Under the pieces are notes generated by a model. It saw nothing but the letters and a program-made list of their open reading frames with translations, was not told the DNA's origin and did not search any database. Position numbers and translations under genes: made by a program. Positions 60,351-64,000 of a DNA stretch of 64,000 nucleotides are shown here, piece by piece (the first letter of the stretch is position 1; every line of letters begins with the position of its first letter). This DNA is from Chryseobacterium gwangjuense (lineage in GTDB: Bacteria; Bacteroidota; Bacteroidia; Flavobacteriales; Weeksellaceae), in assembly GCF_021311115.1 (NCBI RefSeq), contig NZ_JAJTNP010000003.1, positions 124,001 to 188,000 of the forward strand, in the 5' to 3' direction.

Positions 60351-60653
60351 TTAGTGCGCTTGAGTTTGATTCACTAAAACGTCCTGAAGCTCGTTATGTT
60401 TCTGGAAACTGGCTTTTGCAAAAGGACAAAGCGGAATAATTGTTTTTCCGTTTTTTCTTGCAAACTCTACTGCTGCCAAAAGCATTTCTTTGCCAACGCC
60501 TTTTCCGTTGTATGCTTCTTCTACCTCAGTGTGGTCTATAATAAATCTTTCTTCTCCGGCCCAAGTGTAGGTCATCAATCCTGCGTGGTTTCCGTCTATG
60601 AATGCTTCAAAATTTCCGTGTTTTTCGTCGTTCTTTTGTTTTACTTCAATCAT
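60351..60653 (-). CDS. Small GNAT acetyltransferase, YjdJ-like
   Basis: A 100-residue protein of the minimal GNAT (DUF-type yjdJ) group. FEAFIDGNHAGLMTYTW is followed by FIIDHTEVEEAYNGKGVGKEMLLA, with the acetyl-CoA loop NGKGVG, and IIPLCPFAKASFQKH, the typical short C-terminus. Substrate unknown. In E. coli yjdJ neighbours yjdI, and a YjdI homologue is two genes upstream here. It is the last gene of the compact operon, 1 nt after the OsmC gene. Confidence 0.88.
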   Translation of the reverse strand: MIEVKQKNDEKHGNFEAFIDGNHAGLMTYTWAGEERFIIDHTEVEEAYNGKGVGKEMLLAAVEFARKNGKTIIPLCPFAKASFQKHNELQDVLVNQTQAH

Positions 60654-60654
60654 A

Positions 60655-61053
60655 TTATGAGAATTTTGTTAATATTTCTATGTCGTTTGTTAGTATTTTA
60701 TGTACAGGGCAAGCGTCCGCAATCGTGTGAAGTCTTTTTAACTGTTCTTCATCAAGTTCTGTTCCTTCAAAGGTTATATCTCTTTTGAAAACTGCTCTTT
60801 TGGTTAAAGGGAAATTCTCCAGTTCTACTTCTACGTTTACTTTTTCAACATCCCATTCTTTTCTCTCGATATACATTCTCAAGGTAGCTGCAGTACAGCT
60901 TGCCAAAGAAGTTGCCAATATTTCAAATGGGTTGAAGCCTTTGTTTTGCCCGCCTTTATCAACTGGTTCGTCCGTGATAAGAGTATTTTCACCGGCAATA
61001 ACCTCTGTATAATATTTTTCTTTTCCTAAACTTGCTTTTACGGTGACTGCCAT
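60655..61053 (-). CDS. OsmC-family protein
   Basis: A 132-residue OsmC/Ohr-type protein. Visible are GKNLTDEP-like ITDEPVDKGGQNKGFNPFEILATSLASCTAATLRMY with the first redox cysteine (ASCTA, about residue 54), and ADACPVHKILTN with the second (about residue 117). These two cysteines reduce organic hydroperoxides in the family. It sits within the tightly spaced operon: its ATG overlaps the YjdI gene's stop by 1 nt, and the next stop/start gap is 1 nt. Confidence 0.9.
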   Translation of the reverse strand: MAVTVKASLGKEKYYTEVIAGENTLITDEPVDKGGQNKGFNPFEILATSLASCTAATLRMYIERKEWDVEKVNVEVELENFPLTKRAVFKRDITFEGTELDEEQLKRLHTIADACPVHKILTNDIEILTKFS

Positions 61054-61271
61054 TATTTTTCTGTATTGAATTGATAACTTAATGCTCCGGAAGGACAGTG
61101 ATCGATCTGATCTTTAAGCTCCTGAGCCGTTGCATTTTCTGCTTTTATCCAAGGTCGTTCCTTGGGATTGTAAACTTTCGGAAGCATTTTTACGCATACC
61201 GCTGAGTGAATGCATTTCTGAGGCTGCCAAATAACCGTAATGTTTCCATTGATATATTCGTGTCTTTCCAT
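61053..61271 (-). CDS. YjdI-type (4Fe-4S) mono-cluster protein
   Basis: A 72-residue ferredoxin-like protein: CIHSAVCVKMLPKVYNP (first two cysteines), then DHCPSGALSY (third cysteine), with PWIKAENATAQELKDQI between. This is the DUF1271/Fer4_19 pattern of E. coli YjdI. It may transfer electrons to a partner such as OsmC or FMN reductase. It is one nucleotide from the TMEM175-like gene. Confidence 0.9.
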   Translation of the reverse strand: MERHEYINGNITVIWQPQKCIHSAVCVKMLPKVYNPKERPWIKAENATAQELKDQIDHCPSGALSYQFNTEK

Positions 61272-61272
61272 A

Positions 61273-61851
61273 TTAGTCTTGATTTAATGATTTTTCAATT
61301 CTTCTGTCCGGAATCAGCCACATCAAAGCCGTAAGATAATAAAACCCTATGGCAAGGTAAGGATAAAAAAATGAAGTCGCGATTCCTAAAGCATATAAAA
61401 CGATGGACGCATATTCTTTAAATTTAGAAGAAATAGCTTCTTTTAATTTTGAACTTTCTCCCTCTGATTTTATGATAATATTTTCCAAAATGGTGTAAGC
61501 TACAGCGCACATGACCAACGTTATACCATAGGTCGCCACCGGATTTTCTGCAAAGCGTGTGGCTCCGATCCATTCTGTTGCAATAGGCATGAGTGACAAC
61601 CAGAACAAAAGATGAAGATTGGCCCAAAGAACACTTCCATTGATTTTTTTTACCGTTTGAAACAAATGATGGTGATTGTTCCAATAAATTCCGACATAAA
61701 TGAAACTGAAAATATAGGCCAAAAACTTAGGAAGAAGAGGTTTGAGATCATTCCAGCTACTGCCTTCCGGTACTTTCAATTCAAGAACCATGATAGTAAT
61801 GATAATAGCCAAAACCCCATCGCTAAATGCTTCCAGTCTACCTTTTGTCAT
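61273..61851 (-). CDS. TMEM175/DUF1211-family membrane protein
   Basis: A 192-residue potassium-channel-like protein. RLEAFSDGVLAIIITIMVLEL opens the domain with the family FSDxxxAI motif (residues 8-15), and about six hydrophobic segments follow. WNNHHHLFQTVKKINGSVLWANL is the typical second-helix region. Related bacterial proteins form tetrameric leak channels for potassium. Why it sits among redox genes is unclear. Its ATG overlaps the FMN reductase gene's stop by one base. Confidence 0.88.
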   Translation of the reverse strand: MTKGRLEAFSDGVLAIIITIMVLELKVPEGSSWNDLKPLLPKFLAYIFSFIYVGIYWNNHHHLFQTVKKINGSVLWANLHLLFWLSLMPIATEWIGATRFAENPVATYGITLVMCAVAYTILENIIIKSEGESSKLKEAISSKFKEYASIVLYALGIATSFFYPYLAIGFYYLTALMWLIPDRRIEKSLNQD

Positions 61852-62384
61852 CAGTTTCTAATTTGATTTTTAAAATTTTCAATCTTAGTTTTCAAATCCT
61901 TCAACATCTCAGGATTGATTACTCCGCTCTCCAGATCAAAATTTTCATAAAACTTCGAAAGTGAAAAAGTTTCTTTAATATCGGCACCAAATTGAGGAAA
62001 GAATGTTTTCGCTGTGTTCATCACATTTCCGCCGCCAAAACCTCCCGGTGAAGTTGACATCAACAACATCGGTTTATTCTGGAAAACTTTTACATTGATT
62101 CTTGAAGCCCAGTCAAAAACATTTTTAAAAGCAGCACTATAAGATCTGTTATGTTCTGCCAATGAGCAGATGATCACATCGCATTCTTCAATAACTTTTA
62201 AAAAGTTGTGTGCTTCATCCGGAAAACCTTTCTTTTCACGATCTACCGAAAAAACAGGCATATCAAAATCATTCAGGTCGATTAAATTAATTTCCTCTTG
62301 CTGAAAATCTTTCAAAACAAATTTTACCAGTTCTCGGTTGATCGAAGTGGAAGAAGTACTTCCTGCAAATGCCAATATTTTCAT
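61851..62384 (-). CDS. NADPH-dependent FMN reductase family protein
   Basis: A 177-residue flavodoxin-like reductase. ILAFAGSTSSTSINRELVKF (phosphate loop GSxxxxSxN), LNDFDMPVFS, IICSLAEHNRSYSAAFKNVFDW and MLLMSTSPGGFGGGNVM are the FMN-contact regions. The likely reaction is two-electron reduction of FMN or quinones with NAD(P)H. It is followed by the TMEM175-like gene and preceded by a pirin gene 19 nt upstream. Confidence 0.92.
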   Translation of the reverse strand: MKILAFAGSTSSTSINRELVKFVLKDFQQEEINLIDLNDFDMPVFSVDREKKGFPDEAHNFLKVIEECDVIICSLAEHNRSYSAAFKNVFDWASRINVKVFQNKPMLLMSTSPGGFGGGNVMNTAKTFFPQFGADIKETFSLSKFYENFDLESGVINPEMLKDLKTKIENFKNQIRN

Positions 62385-62403
62385 CGTTTATATTTAAATT
62401 TTC

Positions 62404-63306
62404 TTAAGGTTTTCTATTTAAAATAGCTTTCGGAAGCGGAACATATTCTTCCTCGTCACCCGGAACCAAAGGAAAAGCATTGTGATTCTGATCGTGCCAA
62501 TTTACTTTTGCTTCGTCTATGACTTCTTTGTTTGAATTTACAAAATTCCAGAATATAAAACGTTCTTCTTCAAACGGTTCACCACCGAAAAGATAAACAG
62601 TTCCGTTCTCACTCATTTCGAATTCGCACAATTTGGTGTCTTTGGCGATCATTAATTGTTTTGAACCGTAAGAATTTCCATCCGTAGTTACCGTTCCGTC
62701 TAAAACATACATGGCAGCTTCTCCGTAAAGATCTTTCCCAATGCTTATTTTTTTTGCATCTTTTGTTTTAATTTCAATAAAAAACAATTTGCTGTGAACC
62801 GGAACCGGAGATGTTTTCCCGAATGCTTCTCCGGCAATTAATTTATACTGAATTCCGTCTTCTTCCCAAACTGGAATTTCATCTGCTTCAATATGATGAA
62901 AAGTCGGCTCAGATTGCTCCAAGTGCTTTGGTAATCCTACCCAAATTTGGAAACCATGAAGTCTTTTATTAGAATTTCTCAGGTATTCAGGGGTTCTTTC
63001 TGAATGGACAACACCTTTTCCGGCAGTCATCCAGTTTACAGCACTCGGCTTGATTTCAAGAGCACTTCCGATACTGTCTCTGTGGAAAATTGATCCTTCA
63101 AGCAGGTAAGTTAAAGTAGATAAACCAATGTGCGGATGCGGAGGAACGTCAAGATTTTGATAATCTTTCAATTCGGAAGGTCCCATATGATCGATAAAAA
63201 CGAAAGGTCCGACTGCTCTTTTTTCACGGAAAGGTAAAAGTCTTCCGACCAAAAAGTTTCCTATATCTGCTGATTTTTCTTCAATGATAAGTCCTATGTT
63301 TGACAT
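62404..63306 (-). CDS. Pirin family protein
   Basis: A 300-residue bicupin. The N-terminal cupin has the metal ligands HPHIGLSTLTYLLEGS and VHSERTPE (His, His, His, Glu; about residues 57-59 and 100-104), and the C-terminal cupin includes YLFGGEPFEEERFIFWNFV. Some bacterial pirins have quercetin 2,3-dioxygenase activity; others bind regulators. It is the first gene of the six-gene operon. TACATTCG on the minus strand (63346-63339), one base from the -7 consensus, lies about 33 nt before the ATG. Confidence 0.92.
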   Translation of the reverse strand: MSNIGLIIEEKSADIGNFLVGRLLPFREKRAVGPFVFIDHMGPSELKDYQNLDVPPHPHIGLSTLTYLLEGSIFHRDSIGSALEIKPSAVNWMTAGKGVVHSERTPEYLRNSNKRLHGFQIWVGLPKHLEQSEPTFHHIEADEIPVWEEDGIQYKLIAGEAFGKTSPVPVHSKLFFIEIKTKDAKKISIGKDLYGEAAMYVLDGTVTTDGNSYGSKQLMIAKDTKLCEFEMSENGTVYLFGGEPFEEERFIFWNFVNSNKEVIDEAKVNWHDQNHNAFPLVPGDEEEYVPLPKAILNRKP

Positions 63307-63424
63307 GATATGTAATGAGGTTTTATATTTTGTTTAAACGAATGTAGTGAATTTTCTAGTGTTTATGGTGCTTTTGGAATTTTTTATTATTACAGAATGA
63401 AGCTTGGAAGGTAATTTTTTAAAT

Positions 63425-63475
63425 AACTTAATTTCAATCTTAATGATGATTTTAGACTAAGATTGAAATTAAGTT
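63425..63475 (-). repeat. 18-bp perfect inverted repeat
   Basis: Arms at 63425-63442 (AACTTAATTTCAATCTTA) and 63458-63475 (exact complement) with a 15-nt loop, between the two pirin genes. T-run is weak on both sides, so it is either a strong terminator for the upstream pirin, an operator or an mRNA stability element. Confidence 0.65.
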
Positions 63476-63590
63476 GTTAAGAGAAAATTATCACTTCGTT
63501 TTGCCTTTTTCAGAATGATATATCCTTGTAATGCAATTATATAAAGTTAAGAAAAAAAGAAATAACTGAGTTTTAAGTTTGTTTTAAATC

Positions 63591-64000
63591 TTAATCAGCT
63601 AAATAACCGAATTTCCCTAAATTATAATCTTCAAAAGCCTGTATGATCTCCTCTCTGGAATTCATAACGAAAGGACCATGTGGAAAAATAGGTTCCTTCA
63701 ACGGTTGTCCGCTTATGATTAGTACAACAGCATCTTCCGTTGCTTCCAATGTGAAATTCTCCCCTTCATTTTTGAATAGAGCCAAATGATCGGTTGCCAC
63801 TTTTTGTTCACCGTTTACAAGAATGCTTCCTTCAATGACCAAAGCTGCTGTATTGAAATCTGCAGGGAAATCAAATGTTGCTTTTCCTCCTTTCTTCAGT
63901 TTGGCATTCATCATATGTACCGGACTGAAAGTTGTTGCAGGACCTTTCTGGTCTTTATACGCTCCGGCAATAATTTCTATGAATCCGTTTTCATCCAGAT
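63591..64000 (-). CDS. Pirin family protein, C-terminal part (runs off the window)
   Basis: About 136 C-terminal residues of a second pirin; the frame is open to the last base, so the N-terminus lies beyond the window. IIAGAYKDQKGPATTFSPVHMM is the standard start of the C-terminal cupin (G.y....Gp......p), and LIISGQPLKEPIFPHGPFVMNS and AFEDYNLGKFG the typical end. The internal Met at 63914 is not its start. Separated from the next pirin by a gap of 284 nt that holds an 18-bp inverted repeat. Confidence 0.92.
   Translation of the reverse strand, partial: LDENGFIEIIAGAYKDQKGPATTFSPVHMMNAKLKKGGKATFDFPADFNTAALVIEGSILVNGEQKVATDHLALFKNEGENFTLEATEDAVVLIISGQPLKEPIFPHGPFVMNSREEIIQAFEDYNLGKFGYLAD

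Noticed and set aside
1..64000. CRISPR array, prophage, integron or plasmid origin
   Set aside because: No regularly spaced repeats, phage structural genes, integrase or Rep-like sequence seen; all long repeats are tRNA copies or terminators.

Overview
The window is AT-rich chromosomal DNA from a member of the Flavobacteriia. The gene content best fits a Chryseobacterium-like genus of the Weeksellaceae. The evidence is a complete gldK-gldL-gldM-gldN cluster (core of the type IX secretion system, T9SS), a T9SS type B cargo protein with a gliding-motility C-terminal domain, a DUF4270 lipoprotein, split transketolase, FMN-binding glutamate synthase, and promoters of the Bacteroidota type (TTTG, about 19 nt, TAnnTTTG) with few strong Shine-Dalgarno sites. 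The genus is an inference from memory of these families; no search was run. There is no phage, insertion sequence, CRISPR array or plasmid signature, so this is mostly ordinary core chromosome.

Layout. 1-2500: end of dapA, a GNAT acetyltransferase, then an AraC-type regulator translationally coupled to a degenerate receiver protein, followed by a 424-nt gap with a large inverted repeat around a micro-ORF. 2900-16900 (mainly minus strand): recG with a membrane protein, a secreted thioredoxin-like protein, three tandem POT peptide transporters, dipeptidyl peptidase IV, two small plus-strand genes, and a GT35 phosphorylase homologue that has lost its PLP lysine. Secreted DPP-IV plus three peptide symporters suggests peptide use as a nutrient strategy. 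17000-25600: a possible PD-(D/E)XK protein, the T9SS cargo, a DinB-like protein, mtaB, FMN-binding glutamate synthase, an FKBP-like lipoprotein, Hsp15 and shikimate kinase. 25700-26050: tRNA-Lys, tRNA-Leu, tRNA-Lys.

26300-37700: panC, divergent from a run comprising a half-length glycogen-synthase homologue, a DUF4270 lipoprotein, glmS, gldKLMN and an FAD oxidoreductase. 37700-46100: two small lipoproteins on the minus strand, a small membrane protein, a three-gene RND efflux system (adaptor, pump, outer membrane factor) and an unknown protein. 46139-50750: tRNA-Ser, cytoplasmic asparaginase, a SpoU methyltransferase, an outer-membrane-like protein, and the rsmE/unknown/tsaD operon. 50752-56600: a giant TamB homologue starting 4 nt from tsaD and divergent from it, an Lrp regulator and a small membrane protein. 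56700-64000 (minus strand): split transketolase, a sodium/solute symporter, and a tightly packed six-gene stress-like operon (pirin, FMN reductase, TMEM175-type channel, YjdI ferredoxin-like, OsmC, YjdJ-like acetyltransferase) downstream of a second, incomplete pirin.

The signals most worth a second look are the two pseudo-enzyme-like glycogen proteins, the AraC/pseudo-receiver pair with the adjacent structured gap, the 4-nt divergent tsaD/tamB junction and the pirin-to-YjdJ operon. I see no clear-cut new defence or biosynthetic system.
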